A stretch of 64,000 nt of DNA from Amycolatopsis dendrobii (GCF_014145675.1 NZ_JACGZW010000016.1:124001-188000); one strand, 5' to 3'; shown: positions 35,135 through 44,292, counted from the first letter of the stretch. The notes: generated by a model not told the origin, from the sequence alone. Numbers and translations: made by a program.

Positions 35135-36694
35135 GTGAACGACGTCAGCAGGTCCAGGTCCCGTCCGCGGGCGGCCGGTCGCGTGAGCCCCGTGGACGAC
35201 CTGCTGCGCGCGGTCGCCCGGGACGCGGGCCGCCCGCTGCTCCGCACGCGCGGCCAGGTTGTCTCCACCGGGGAGCTGGCGGAGCGGGCGCGTCGCGTGG
35301 CGGCGGCGCTGCGCGGCCGCGGGGTGTCCGCAGGGGACCGCGTCGCGCTGGTGAGCGGAAATTCGATCGACCGGGTCGCGTGGATGTTCGGCATCTGGTG
35401 GCTCGGCGCGGTCGAGGTGTCGGTCAACGTCGAACTCCGCGGCCCGATGCTGGCGCACGTCCTGGCCGACTCGGATCCATGCCTGATCGCCTGCCAGGAC
35501 GAATGCCTGGGGCCGGTGCGCGAGGCGGCGTCCGGCGACGTCCTGCCGATGAGCGAGCTGACCGCGGATCCGGTCGGCCCGGCTGAGCGGGACGAACTCG
35601 ATGCGGCGCAACGAAGTTTCGGCCCCGGCGACCTCGCGACCATCCTCTACACGTCAGGAACGACGGGGCCGGCCAAAGGCGTGATGCTCCCGCGTGCGTA
35701 CTTCTCGAATCTCGCCGAGATCTGGGCCGACCGGCTCCGTCTCGACGCCGACGACGTTGGGTACTTCCCGTTGCCGTTCTTCCACGTCGACGGGCACGTC
35801 AAGCTCGCCGCGTGCGTGCAGTCGGGCGGCTCGATGGCCTTCCGCGAACGGTTTTCCGCCAGTGAGTACTTCGCCGATGTCCGCGAGTTCGGGGCGACGT
35901 GGGCCGCGGGGGTGGGAGCGATGCTGTCGATCCTGGCGCAGGGGGAGCTGCCCGAACCGGGGTCGCACCGGCTGAGCAGGATGATCGGGGCGCCGATTCC
36001 GCGGATCGCCTACGAGACGTTCGAGGACCGGCTCGGCATCCCCGTCCTGACCCTGTTCGGCCAGACCGAATGCGACGGCATCGCGATGGACAGTGTCGAG
36101 CAGCGCCGCCGCGGCGCGGCGGGACATCCGCACGACGCGATCGAGGTGCGGGTGGTGGACGAGAACGACCGCCCGCTGCCCGCGGGCGAAACAGGCGAGA
36201 TCGTCTACCGCCCGCGCCGTCCGCACCTCACGGCCCTCGGCTACTGGCGCCGACCCGAGGCGACGGTCGAGGCCTGGCGCAATCTGTGGTTCCACACCGG
36301 TGATTCCGGCCATCTCGACGCCGACGGCTTCCTCTGCTTCGACGGCCGGCGGACGGACAGCTTCCGCCGTCGCGGCGAGAACATCTCGGTCTGGGAGCTG
36401 GAGCACAGCCTGAACACGGCTGACGGAGTCCGGGAGTGCGTCGCCATCGCGGTGCGCGACGAGCACGGCGGCGAGGACGAGATCAAAGTCTTCGTGGTCC
36501 CGGACGGCGACGGCCTGGTGCCCGACGAGTTCGTGGCGCACTGCCGCAAGGTGCTTCCCCGGTTCGCGATGCCGAGATACCTGACGGTCACCGACGGCTC
36601 CGAGTTCGTGCGCAGCGCCGGGACCGGCGTGGTCCAGAAACATCTGCTCTCCCGCGACATCACGTCGCCCGACGTCATGGAGGTGCCGCGATGA
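35135..36694 (+). CDS. Acyl-CoA ligase, crotonobetaine/fatty acid CoA-ligase type
   Basis: 519 residues of the ANL superfamily. It adenylates a carboxylate and transfers it to CoA. The phosphate-binding loop is ILYTSGTTGPAKG (about 171-183), then LTLFGQTECDGIAMD, the adenylate Asp in LWFHTGDSGHLD, and FRRRGENISVWELE. GTG at 35135 follows GAAGGGA. The stop overlaps the carboxylase start by 4 bp. This starts a four-gene operon (ligase, carboxyltransferase, biotin carrier, biotin carboxylase), implying activation of an acid to its CoA ester followed by carboxylation. Confidence 0.9.
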   Translation: MNDVSRSRSRPRAAGRVSPVDDLLRAVARDAGRPLLRTRGQVVSTGELAERARRVAAALRGRGVSAGDRVALVSGNSIDRVAWMFGIWWLGAVEVSVNVELRGPMLAHVLADSDPCLIACQDECLGPVREAASGDVLPMSELTADPVGPAERDELDAAQRSFGPGDLATILYTSGTTGPAKGVMLPRAYFSNLAEIWADRLRLDADDVGYFPLPFFHVDGHVKLAACVQSGGSMAFRERFSASEYFADVREFGATWAAGVGAMLSILAQGELPEPGSHRLSRMIGAPIPRIAYETFEDRLGIPVLTLFGQTECDGIAMDSVEQRRRGAAGHPHDAIEVRVVDENDRPLPAGETGEIVYRPRRPHLTALGYWRRPEATVEAWRNLWFHTGDSGHLDADGFLCFDGRRTDSFRRRGENISVWELEHSLNTADGVRECVAIAVRDEHGGEDEIKVFVVPDGDGLVPDEFVAHCRKVLPRFAMPRYLTVTDGSEFVRSAGTGVVQKHLLSRDITSPDVMEVPR

Positions 36695-38247
36695 GCACAC
36701 CCGGCGGATTCAGCTGGGCGGACGCCCTGGACGCATTCGAGGTCCGCCGCGCGCAGGCCCGCAAGCTCGGCGGCGAGCGGCGGGTGGCCCGGCAGAAGGA
36801 CCAGGGCCGGTACACGATCCGCGAACGCATCGCCGCGATCTCCGAGAGCTTCAGCGAGATCGGCGAATTCGCGGTCTTCGAGGAGCGCGACGCACTCGGC
36901 AACCGGCTCGGGACGCTGCCGTCGAGCTACGTGTGCGGACTGGCCAAAGTGGACGGTCGGCCGGTCGCGCTCGGCGGGGAGGACTTCACCGTGCGCGCGG
37001 GCGCCCCGCAGAGTTACCTCGACCGGATGAAGGGCGGGATGGGCGGCTTCGTCGAGGATCTCGCCCACGAGTACAAGATCCCGCTCCTGATGTTCGTGGA
37101 GGGCATCGGCGGGGACGTCGCGGCCCAGGAGGACAAAGGGCACACCTATCTCACCAGTTCCGTGAGCTGGACGCGTTCCTTCGAGCTTCTCGGCGAGGTC
37201 CCGGTCCTCACGATGGTGAGCGGAGCCGCGGTCGGCGGCAGCGCGGCGCGGGCGGTGGCCAGCCACTTTTCGGTGATGACCAAGGATTCCGTGCTCTTCG
37301 CCGGCGGCCCGCCGCTCGTGCGGCGCGCGCTGGGCATCGACATCGACAAGCACGAGCTGGGCGGCGGTCCCGTCGCGACCGCGAGCGGCGCGGTCGACAA
37401 CCTGGCGCGGGACGAGGACGACGCGATCGCCCAGCTGCGGGCGGTGCTGAGCTATCTGCCGCAGAATGTCTGGCAGCTCCCGGAACGCACGTCCTGCGAC
37501 GATCCGGTCGACCGCCGCGCACCGGAACTGCTCGAGATCATCCCGGAGAACCGGCGGCAGGCCTACCGCGCGGCCAAGGTGATCAACGCCGTCGTCGACC
37601 GGGACTCGTTCTTCGAGATCGGCCCCCGATGGGGCAAGAGCCTGGTCACCGGTCTCGCCCGGATCGACGGGATGCCGATCGGCGTCCTCGCGAGCAATCC
37701 GCAGCACCTCGGCGGCGCGATGGACGCCGCCGCGGCGGAGAAACAGGTGCGGCTGATGAATCTCTGCACCACCTTTCACCTCCCGGTCCTCTACTTCGTC
37801 GACGTCCCCGGCTTCATGGTCGGCCCGCAGGCGGAGCGGGCGAACGTCATGCGCTGGGGAGTGCGCGCGATCCAGTCGGTGGTCGAGGCGACGGTCCCCA
37901 TCGTCACCGTGCAAGTGCGCAAGGCCTACGGACTCGCCGTCTCCGCGACCTCGAACCCGGACCGGCTCGGGCTGCGCCTGGCGTGGCCGAGCGGCGAATG
38001 GGGCGACCTTCCGATCGAAGGCGGAGTGGAAGCCGCCTATCGGCGCGAAATCGAGGCGGCGGACGACCCCGCCGCGATGCGGGCACAGATCGAGGACCGC
38101 ATGCGCTCGCTCGTCGATCCGTGGCGGACCGTCGAAGCGTTCGGAGTGGAGCACATGATCGACCCGCGCGAGACCCGCGAGGTCGTGGCCTCGTTCCTCG
38201 AAGCCAGCCAAGGCGCGCTCGCCGTGCAGACAAGGAAGAAACCATGA
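36691..38247 (+). CDS. Acyl-CoA carboxylase carboxyltransferase (beta) subunit
   Basis: 518 residues. The carboxyltransferase domain pair is present: GGMGGFVEDLAHEYKIPLLMFVEG with AAVGGSAA, and C-terminally FHLPVLYFVDVPGFMVGPQAERAN followed by VQVRKAYGLAV. The protein transfers carboxylate from biotin to an acyl-CoA such as propionyl-, methylcrotonyl- or geranyl-CoA. The specificity is not readable. ATG at 36691 overlaps the ligase stop. It works with the adjacent biotin carrier and biotin carboxylase. Confidence 0.9.
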   Translation: MSTPGGFSWADALDAFEVRRAQARKLGGERRVARQKDQGRYTIRERIAAISESFSEIGEFAVFEERDALGNRLGTLPSSYVCGLAKVDGRPVALGGEDFTVRAGAPQSYLDRMKGGMGGFVEDLAHEYKIPLLMFVEGIGGDVAAQEDKGHTYLTSSVSWTRSFELLGEVPVLTMVSGAAVGGSAARAVASHFSVMTKDSVLFAGGPPLVRRALGIDIDKHELGGGPVATASGAVDNLARDEDDAIAQLRAVLSYLPQNVWQLPERTSCDDPVDRRAPELLEIIPENRRQAYRAAKVINAVVDRDSFFEIGPRWGKSLVTGLARIDGMPIGVLASNPQHLGGAMDAAAAEKQVRLMNLCTTFHLPVLYFVDVPGFMVGPQAERANVMRWGVRAIQSVVEATVPIVTVQVRKAYGLAVSATSNPDRLGLRLAWPSGEWGDLPIEGGVEAAYRREIEAADDPAAMRAQIEDRMRSLVDPWRTVEAFGVEHMIDPRETREVVASFLEASQGALAVQTRKKP

Positions 38248-38459
38248 ACGAAATCGTCGCCGACTGTGCGGCTGCAGTGTGGAAAATCGTTGTGACGACC
38301 GGAGACCAGGTCAGCGAGGGGGACGTGCTGCTCGTCCTCGAGTCGATGAAGATGGAGATCCCGGTCGAGGCCGAGGACGACGGCGTCGTGGCCAAGATCC
38401 ACGTCGCCGAAGGAGCCGTCGTCTCCGACGGCGACGTGCTCGTGACCCTGGAGGACTGA
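38244..38459 (+). CDS. Biotin carboxyl carrier protein, minimal form
   Basis: 71 residues, one of the smallest possible carriers and only a biotinyl domain. The biotin lysine is in ESMKMEIPV (E-x-M-K-M). The gene overlaps the carboxyltransferase (ATGA) and is followed by the biotin carboxylase after 3 bp. Most actinobacterial acyl-CoA carboxylases have the carrier fused to the biotin carboxylase (AccA3 type), so a free carrier is a notable arrangement. Confidence 0.92.
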   Translation: MNEIVADCAAAVWKIVVTTGDQVSEGDVLLVLESMKMEIPVEAEDDGVVAKIHVAEGAVVSDGDVLVTLED

Positions 38460-38462
38460 TTC

Positions 38463-39836
38463 GTGTTCGGCAAAGTCCTCGTCGCGAACCGGGGCGAGAT
38501 CGCGGTCCGCGTCATGAAAACGTTGCGGCGAATGGGAATCGCCAGCGTCGCCGTCCATTCCGACGTCGACGCGGGCAGCCTGCACGTCCGGACGGCCGAC
38601 GAAAGCGTGCCGATCGGCGCGGCCCCGGTGGCCGAAAGCTATCTGAGGATCGATCGCATCGTCGAGGCCGCGCTGTCCACCGGGGCCCAGGCGATCCATC
38701 CGGGCTACGGCCTGCTGTCGGAGAATCCGGAGTTCGCCCGTGCGTGCGCGGCGGCCGGGCTGGTCTTCATCGGCCCGAGCCCGGATTCGATGGAGATGAT
38801 GTCGTCGAAAATCCGGGCGCGGGAGACAGTTTCGGCAGCCGGCGTCCCGGTCGTTCCCGGGTGCACCGAACCGGTTCACCCCGGACCGAAAGCGTTCGCG
38901 ACGGCGGCGGCGATCGGCTACCCCGTCGCCGCCAAGGCCGCGAGCGGCGGTGGCGGGAAGGGGTTTCGCGTGGCCGGCGGTCCCGACGAACTCGCCGCCG
39001 CGGTCGAAGGCGCAGCGGGGGAGGGCGAGCGCTTCTTCGGCGACGCCACGGTCTACCTGGAGCGCTATCTCGAAGACCCGCGCCATGTCGAGGTGCAGAT
39101 CATCGGCGACACGCACGGCAACATGGTCCACCTGTTCGAACGGGACTGTTCGGTCCAGCGGCGGCACCAGAAACTCGTCGAGGAAGCACCCTGCCCGCTG
39201 CTGACCGACGCTCAGCGCACCCGGCTGGGCGAGATCGCGGTGCGAGCGGCGCGAGCGGCGGACTACTTCTCGCTCGGCACCGTCGAAGGACTGCTCGCCG
39301 GCGACGACTTCTACTTCCTCGAAATGAACACCCGCGTCCAGGTCGAGCACCCGGTCACCGAACTCGTCACCGGCCTCGACCTGGTCGAGGAGCAGATCCG
39401 CGTCGCCGCGGGCGAACCGCTCGGCTTCGCCCAGCCCGGCGTGCGGATCACCGGCCACGCGATCGAATGCCGGATCAACGCCGAATCGGCCGCCAAAGGG
39501 TTCCGGCCGGGCCCCGGCCGGATCGAGAGGTTCGCCGCACCGTCGGGAGACCGGGTGCGGGTCGACACCGGCGTGGCCGAGGGGGACGCCGTGCCGCCCT
39601 ACTACGACCCGCTGATCGCCAAGGTGATCACCTGGGGCGAGGACCGCGCCGCCGCCGCGGCGGCGATGCGCAAGGCCCTCGACGAGACCGTCGTCGAGGG
39701 TATTCCGACGCTGCTCCCGTTCCATCGCGCGTTGCTGGCGAGCGAGGAGTGGGAGCGGGCGGGCACGTGCCGCGATCTGGTCGCGGACCGGGCGTGGCTG
39801 AAGTCCACCGACGACTGGGCGGACCGGCGCGAATGA
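38463..39836 (+). CDS. Biotin carboxylase subunit of acyl-CoA carboxylase
   Basis: 457 residues starting VFGKVLVANRGEIAVRVMKTLRRMG. ATP-grasp motifs are AKAASGGGGKGFRVA and RDCSVQRRHQKLVEEAP, with the catalytic EMNTRVQVEHPVTE. The length is biotin carboxylase alone without a carrier domain, matching the separate 71-residue carrier upstream. GTG start 3 bp after the carrier stop. Last gene of the CoA ligase operon. Confidence 0.93.
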   Translation: MFGKVLVANRGEIAVRVMKTLRRMGIASVAVHSDVDAGSLHVRTADESVPIGAAPVAESYLRIDRIVEAALSTGAQAIHPGYGLLSENPEFARACAAAGLVFIGPSPDSMEMMSSKIRARETVSAAGVPVVPGCTEPVHPGPKAFATAAAIGYPVAAKAASGGGGKGFRVAGGPDELAAAVEGAAGEGERFFGDATVYLERYLEDPRHVEVQIIGDTHGNMVHLFERDCSVQRRHQKLVEEAPCPLLTDAQRTRLGEIAVRAARAADYFSLGTVEGLLAGDDFYFLEMNTRVQVEHPVTELVTGLDLVEEQIRVAAGEPLGFAQPGVRITGHAIECRINAESAAKGFRPGPGRIERFAAPSGDRVRVDTGVAEGDAVPPYYDPLIAKVITWGEDRAAAAAAMRKALDETVVEGIPTLLPFHRALLASEEWERAGTCRDLVADRAWLKSTDDWADRRE

Positions 39837-39837
39837 C

Positions 39838-39854
39838 GGGTGCAATGTGCACCC
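39838..39854. promoter_or_regulatory. TGCA-N3-TGCA palindrome, site a, of an orphan promoter
   Basis: GGGTGCA-ATG-TGCACCC, a perfect 7-bp inverted repeat. The following ~110 bp resemble the region before the Baeyer-Villiger gene (GATGTGyGTGGC, CGGCCAT, and an ATGrC(A/C)GGCAACG start at 39966). No gene continues from that start, so this is probably the remnant of a duplicated promoter and gene start. Confidence 0.5.
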
Positions 39855-39995
39855 CCGTGCGTTCGCGGACACCCCAGATGTGTGTGGCGCGCGCCGACGG
39901 CCATGTCGAACCATGGGCACCGCGCCGGGCGAGCGGTCCGGCGGACGGAGTTCGGGAGTGCACCCATGACAGGCAACGGAGCCTTCGCCGCCGCC

Positions 39996-40019
39996 GGACC
40001 GCGGCGGCCGGGCGGTCCG
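39996..40019. terminator. Hairpin between carboxylase operon and TetR gene
   Basis: GGACCGC and GCGGTCC, a 7-bp perfect stem with a 9-nt GC-rich loop, lie between convergent genes directly before the TetR stop. Weak but well placed. Confidence 0.4.
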
Positions 40020-40022
40020 GGT

Positions 40023-40652
40023 TCAGCGCCGCGCCGAGCCCGCGGCGCTCATCGCGAGCGCCGACTCGACCCAGTCCCGGACCGGGGGAGCGACGGTGCG
40101 ATCGCCGCCGTTCCACAGGTTCGAGCCGAGCACCTCGTAACTGGCGTAGCCGTCGATGACCGCCACGAGGTGGTCGCCGATCTCCCGCGCCCGGGACGTC
40201 GGCAGGCCGCGCGAATCCAGCGCCGCGCGCACGTGGTCCTCGACCGTCGAACGCCACGAGGTGAGGTAGTTGAGCATGTCTTCGCCGAGCTTGTCCGGGG
40301 AGCTGGCCGCTTCGGCGTAGAAGAACAGCGTGATCCGGGCGAAAGCCACCGACGGCCCGTCGAGCGGCAGGTGCGCGGTGAGGATGCGGACCAGCCGCTC
40401 GGCCGGCTCCAGTCCGGTCTCCTCGGCAATGGCCGCCAGCCGCTGTCCGGAGAGCCAGAACGTGTGCCGGAAGGCCAGCCGCAGCAGGTCGTCCCGGCCG
40501 CCGACGTAGTGGTTCAGCACGCCGGTTGACCAGCCGCTGCGGTCCGCGACATCGCGCAGGGTGACGGCGCCGACGCCGTCCTCGGCGACGATCGCCAGCA
40601 CGGCGTCGGCGATCTCGGCACGCCGCTGGCGGTGGTCGACGATCTTCGGCAT
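40023..40652 (-). CDS. TetR family transcriptional regulator
   Basis: About 209 residues. HTH: EIADAVLAIVAEDGVGAVTLRDVADRSGWSTGVLNHYVGGRDDLLRLAFRHTF, with the ligand-binding C-terminal domain rich in hydrophobic helices. ATG at 40652 (MPKIVDHRQRRAE) is preferred over an upstream in-frame start at 40670. A palindrome at 40657 lies directly upstream and before the divergent GMC oxidoreductase. The same motif core precedes the CoA-ligase operon. Confidence 0.9.
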   Translation of the reverse strand: MPKIVDHRQRRAEIADAVLAIVAEDGVGAVTLRDVADRSGWSTGVLNHYVGGRDDLLRLAFRHTFWLSGQRLAAIAEETGLEPAERLVRILTAHLPLDGPSVAFARITLFFYAEAASSPDKLGEDMLNYLTSWRSTVEDHVRAALDSRGLPTSRAREIGDHLVAVIDGYASYEVLGSNLWNGGDRTVAPPVRDWVESALAMSAAGSARR

Positions 40653-40656
40653 GCCC

Positions 40657-40687
40657 GTATTTAAACACAACCGTCTGACTTAAATAC
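40657..40687. promoter_or_regulatory. TetR operator between tetR and the GMC oxidoreductase
   Basis: GTATTTAA-N15-TTAAATAC, perfect 8-bp arms, in the 56-bp gap between divergent genes. It contains CCGTCTGA, shared with the palindrome at 35085-35104. Confidence 0.65.
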
Positions 40688-40708
40688 CGAGCAAGAGGGA
40701 GCGCGCCC

Positions 40709-42346
40709 ATGACCGTGCCTGGCCCGTCTTCGCGAGACGGCGACGTCGACGCGCTGATCATCGGCGCGGGGCCGTCCGGAGCCACCGCCGCGCGGCTGCT
40801 GGCCGAGAGCGGGTTCCGCGTGACTGTCCTGGAACAGGGCGACTGGCCTGCCGCCGCCGACTATCCCAGCGACAAGCCCGAACGCGATCTGCTGGTCGCC
40901 GGTCCGTGGAATCCGAACCCCAACCACCGCGGCCGGCCGAGCGACTATCCGGTCAACGACTCCGATTCGGACGTCCATCCGCTCATGTTCAACGGGGTCG
41001 GCGGCAGCAGCGTCCTGTTCTGGGCGGAGTGGCCGCGGATGATCCCGTCCGACTTCCGGGTGCGCACCCTCGACGGCGTCGCCGACGACTGGCCGCTCAC
41101 GTATGAGGAACTGGAGCCGTATTACGACGCTGTCGACGAGATGATCGGCGTCTCCGGGCTGGGCGGCAACATCGCCTATCCGCCCGGCTACGTGCCTCCC
41201 CAGCCGCCGCTGCCCATCGGCCGCATCGGCCGGATCGCGGCCGAGGGCATGAACAAGCTGGGCATCGGCTGGTGGCCGGGAACGTCGGCGATCCTGTCGA
41301 AGGGCGTCGGTTCCCGCGGGCCGTGCGCCCGCTGGGGGACCTGCGGCAGCGGCTGTCCCGAGGGGGCGAAGGCGTCCTTCGACGTCGCGATGTGGCCCGG
41401 CGCGCTGGCGGCAGGAGTCAACCTGGTGACCGGGGCGCGGGTCCGCGAGATCACCGTCTCCGGTCAGGGCCTCGCGACCGGTGCCACGTGGATCGACCGC
41501 GCGGGAATCGAACAGCACACGGCCGCGCCGGTGGTGATCTTGTGCGCCAACGGGATCGGCACTCCTCGGCTGCTGCAGTTGTCCGCGTCGTCGCGGTTCC
41601 CGGACGGGCTCGCGAATTCCTCCGGCTACGTCGGGCGCAACCTGATGATGCACCCGGTGGCGACCGTGCTGGGCGAGTACGAGAAGGACGTCGAGCCCTG
41701 GCTGGGTCCGGAGAGCCATCCGATCTGGTCGATGCACTTCGCGGAGACCGATGCCAGCCGGGGCTTTCGCCGCGGGGCCAAGTGGACGGCTGTCGTGCTC
41801 CAAGGCCCGGTGGGGCTGCTCCAGCGGTTCGCGGAGCTGCCGCTCGCCGAGCGCAGCGGCACGGCCGGGCATGAACTCGTCGAGCGGCTCTACGGCCGGG
41901 CGTTCGAGATTTCGGCGTCCATCGAGGATCTGCCCGCCTTCGACAACCGGGTCGTCCTCGACGCGGACCTCGTCGACAGCGACGGCATTCCGGCGCCGAA
42001 GATCCGCTACACGATGTCAGACGAGAGCAAACGCGCGCTCGACTGGCATCTGGACCGGATCACCGAGGTCCACGAAGCGGCCGGGGCCGTCTCCACCAAA
42101 CGCGTGGACTTCGGGGGCGAGACCGGCTGGCACCTGCTCGGCACCGCCCGGTGCGGCACCGATCCGGCGACCTCGGTGGTCGACGGATACGGGCGGTCGC
42201 ACGACGTCCCCAACCTTTACGTCTTCGACGGCAGCGTTTTCGTCACGTCGTCCTCGGTCAATCCGACGCCGACGATCACCGCCTTCGCGCTGCGCGCTGC
42301 CGAGCACCTCGTCGAAACCGCCGCCGGCCAAAGGATTCCGCTGTGA
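40709..42346 (+). CDS. GMC family FAD-dependent alcohol oxidoreductase
   Basis: 545 residues. The N-terminal FAD motif is ALIIGAGPSGATAARLLAESGFRVTVLEQG. GMC blocks follow, including GGSSVLFWAEWPRM and the C-terminal NLYVFDGSVFVTSSSVNPTPTITAFALR. A CxxxGxCxxxCP-type CARWGTCGSGCPEGAK segment is typical of the membrane or three-component sugar/alcohol dehydrogenases. The stop overlaps the next GTG by 4 bp; the downstream small protein is a probable partner subunit. It probably oxidises an alcohol to an aldehyde or ketone at the head of the segment 1 pathway. Confidence 0.88.
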   Translation: MTVPGPSSRDGDVDALIIGAGPSGATAARLLAESGFRVTVLEQGDWPAAADYPSDKPERDLLVAGPWNPNPNHRGRPSDYPVNDSDSDVHPLMFNGVGGSSVLFWAEWPRMIPSDFRVRTLDGVADDWPLTYEELEPYYDAVDEMIGVSGLGGNIAYPPGYVPPQPPLPIGRIGRIAAEGMNKLGIGWWPGTSAILSKGVGSRGPCARWGTCGSGCPEGAKASFDVAMWPGALAAGVNLVTGARVREITVSGQGLATGATWIDRAGIEQHTAAPVVILCANGIGTPRLLQLSASSRFPDGLANSSGYVGRNLMMHPVATVLGEYEKDVEPWLGPESHPIWSMHFAETDASRGFRRGAKWTAVVLQGPVGLLQRFAELPLAERSGTAGHELVERLYGRAFEISASIEDLPAFDNRVVLDADLVDSDGIPAPKIRYTMSDESKRALDWHLDRITEVHEAAGAVSTKRVDFGGETGWHLLGTARCGTDPATSVVDGYGRSHDVPNLYVFDGSVFVTSSSVNPTPTITAFALRAAEHLVETAAGQRIPL

Positions 42347-42774
42347 TCGATTTCCCCGACGACCAAGCCCGCGCCGGCGCTGCACGCCTCGCCGACCTGT
42401 GGTTTCCCGGCACCGGACGGTCGCCCCGGCTGACCGCCCTGCCTGGCTACGCCGCTCTCGTACACCGCGCGCTCCAGGCCAATCCCGACCTCGCAGCAGC
42501 CTTCATCCAAGCCGCCGAGCTGGCCGCCGCGGCCGGCGAACTCTCGGCCGAGGCAGTCGCGGACTGGCCGGCCGAACTCGCCGAAGCGGCCTTCTATTTC
42601 CTGGCCAGCACCTACTACATGGCGCCCGAGGCACGCCGCGCGGTCGGCTATCCCGGCCAGGTCCGCAGGCCCTCGGCCGAGGCCACGCCCGACCAGTTGC
42701 TCGACGACGACCTGCTCGCCCCCGTGCTGGCGCTCGGCCCGACCTACCTCCCCACCCCGACCGAAGGATCCTGA
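42343..42774 (+). CDS. Probable small (subunit III-like) partner of the GMC oxidoreductase
   Basis: 143 residues, alanine-rich and helical, with the hydrophobic ending AEAAFYFLASTYYMAPEARRAVGYPGQVRRPSAEATPDQLLDDDLLAPVLALGPTY. The GYPGQ and YYM-x-PEARRAVGYPG pattern is typical of gluconate-2-dehydrogenase subunit-3-like proteins encoded next to GMC dehydrogenases. GTG start overlaps the GMC stop (GTGA). It probably stabilises or escorts the GMC subunit. Confidence 0.7.
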   Translation: MIDFPDDQARAGAARLADLWFPGTGRSPRLTALPGYAALVHRALQANPDLAAAFIQAAELAAAAGELSAEAVADWPAELAEAAFYFLASTYYMAPEARRAVGYPGQVRRPSAEATPDQLLDDDLLAPVLALGPTYLPTPTEGS

Positions 42775-42775
42775 G

Positions 42776-44266
42776 ATGACCCCCGAGAAGATCCTCGCCG
42801 ACGCGCAGCGGCGCATCGACGATCTGGCTCCGGCCCTGTACATCGGCGGCGGCTTCGTCCCGAGCACGAGCGCCGAGACGATCGAGGTGACCAATCCCGG
42901 CACCGGCGCGCGGCTGGGGGTCGCCGCGAACGGCACCGCGGCCGACGTCGACGCCGCGGTGTCGGCAGCGCGCACCGCACTGCCCGCCTGGGCGCGGACG
43001 ACGCCCGGAGCCCGCGCCGAGGCGCTGTTCCGCTTCGCTGACGTCGTCGACGAGCACGCCGAACTGCTTGCCGCGCTCGAAGCGCTCAACGTCGGCAAGT
43101 CCTATGCGTACGCCACCTACGAGATTCCCCTGATCTCCGACTGCTTCCGCTTCATGGCCGGAGCCGCGCGAACCGCTCAGGCCCCGGCACCCGGCCAGTA
43201 CGTCGCGGGCCAACTGTCCTATATCCGGCGCGAACCCGTCGGCGTGATCGGCGCGATCACGCCGTGGAACTTCCCGTTGCTCATGGCGGCCTGGAAGATA
43301 GCGCCGGCGCTGGCAGCGGGGAACACGATGGTGCTCAAGCCGTCCGTGCTCACCCCGCTCAGCACCCTCGTCCTGGCCGGCCTCGCCACCGGGGTCCTGC
43401 CCGACGGCGTGCTCAATGTCGTGACCGGCGCCGGCGCGACTGTCGGCCGTGCGATGAGCCACCACGACGGCATCGACATGATGGCGCTGACCGGCGGCGT
43501 CGGTTCGGGCCGGCAGGTCGCGGCGGGCGCCGCGACCACGGTCAAGCGGGTCCATCTCGAACTCGGCGGCAAAGCGCCCGTGGTGGTGTTCCCGGACGCC
43601 GACCTCGACCTCCTCGTGCAGACGCTGATCGCCGTCGGCTACGGCAACGCCGGCCAGGACTGCGGCGCCGCGACGAGGGTGATCTGCCACGAGGACGTTC
43701 GGGACCGGCTCCTGGAAGCGCTCACCGCGGCCGCCCGGCAGCTGCGCAGCGGGAACGCCGCGGCGGGCGAGGAGTTCGAACTCGGACCGTTGATCAGCGG
43801 GGCCCATCGCTCCCGCGTCGCGGCGATGGTGGACCAGGCGCGTCAGGACGGCGCCAGGGTCGTCCTCGGCGGCGAAATGCCCGCAGGCCCCGGCTTCTTC
43901 TACCCGGCGACGATCCTCGCCGACGTCGCTCCCGGGACGGAGATGGCGCGCGAGGAGGTGTTCGGCCCGGTGATCTCGGTGGAGACGTTCGCCGCCGAGG
44001 CGGAGGCGCTGAGCAAGGCGAACGACGTCGAATACGGTCTCGCGGCATCGGTGTGGACCCGCGACCAGGCCCGCGCGCTCCGGTTCACCGAGGAACTGGC
44101 GTTCGGCTCGGTCTGGGTCAACTCGCACCTCAGCTTCGCCAGCGAAATGCCGTGGAACGGCTTCGGGAAATCGGGCTACGGCCGCGACAACTCCGCCTAC
44201 GCCCTCGACGACTACACGCGCACCAAGCACGTGATGCTCCCGATCGGAACGCCGGACGGCTCCTGA
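42776..44266 (+). CDS. NAD(P)-dependent aldehyde dehydrogenase
   Basis: 496 residues. The catalytic Cys is C296 in GNAGQDCGAATR, the Glu is in LELGGKAPVVVF, and the NAD region contains TPWNFPLLMAAWKIAPALAAGNTMVLKPS. The start is 1 bp after the preceding stop, so it is in the GMC operon. Expected to oxidise the aldehyde made by the alcohol oxidoreductase to an acid. Substrate class unknown. Confidence 0.92.
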   Translation: MTPEKILADAQRRIDDLAPALYIGGGFVPSTSAETIEVTNPGTGARLGVAANGTAADVDAAVSAARTALPAWARTTPGARAEALFRFADVVDEHAELLAALEALNVGKSYAYATYEIPLISDCFRFMAGAARTAQAPAPGQYVAGQLSYIRREPVGVIGAITPWNFPLLMAAWKIAPALAAGNTMVLKPSVLTPLSTLVLAGLATGVLPDGVLNVVTGAGATVGRAMSHHDGIDMMALTGGVGSGRQVAAGAATTVKRVHLELGGKAPVVVFPDADLDLLVQTLIAVGYGNAGQDCGAATRVICHEDVRDRLLEALTAAARQLRSGNAAAGEEFELGPLISGAHRSRVAAMVDQARQDGARVVLGGEMPAGPGFFYPATILADVAPGTEMAREEVFGPVISVETFAAEAEALSKANDVEYGLAASVWTRDQARALRFTEELAFGSVWVNSHLSFASEMPWNGFGKSGYGRDNSAYALDDYTRTKHVMLPIGTPDGS

Positions 44267-44277
44267 CCGCCGGGCCC

Positions 44278-44292
44278 GGTGCACTCTGCACC
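44278..44292. promoter_or_regulatory. TGCA-N3-TGCA palindrome, site b
   Basis: GGTGCA-CTC-TGCACC, perfect arms, 113 bp before the Baeyer-Villiger monooxygenase start. A 113-bp leader shares CGGCCAT and CCTTGGCGC with the sites at 39838 and 50752. Confidence 0.6.
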
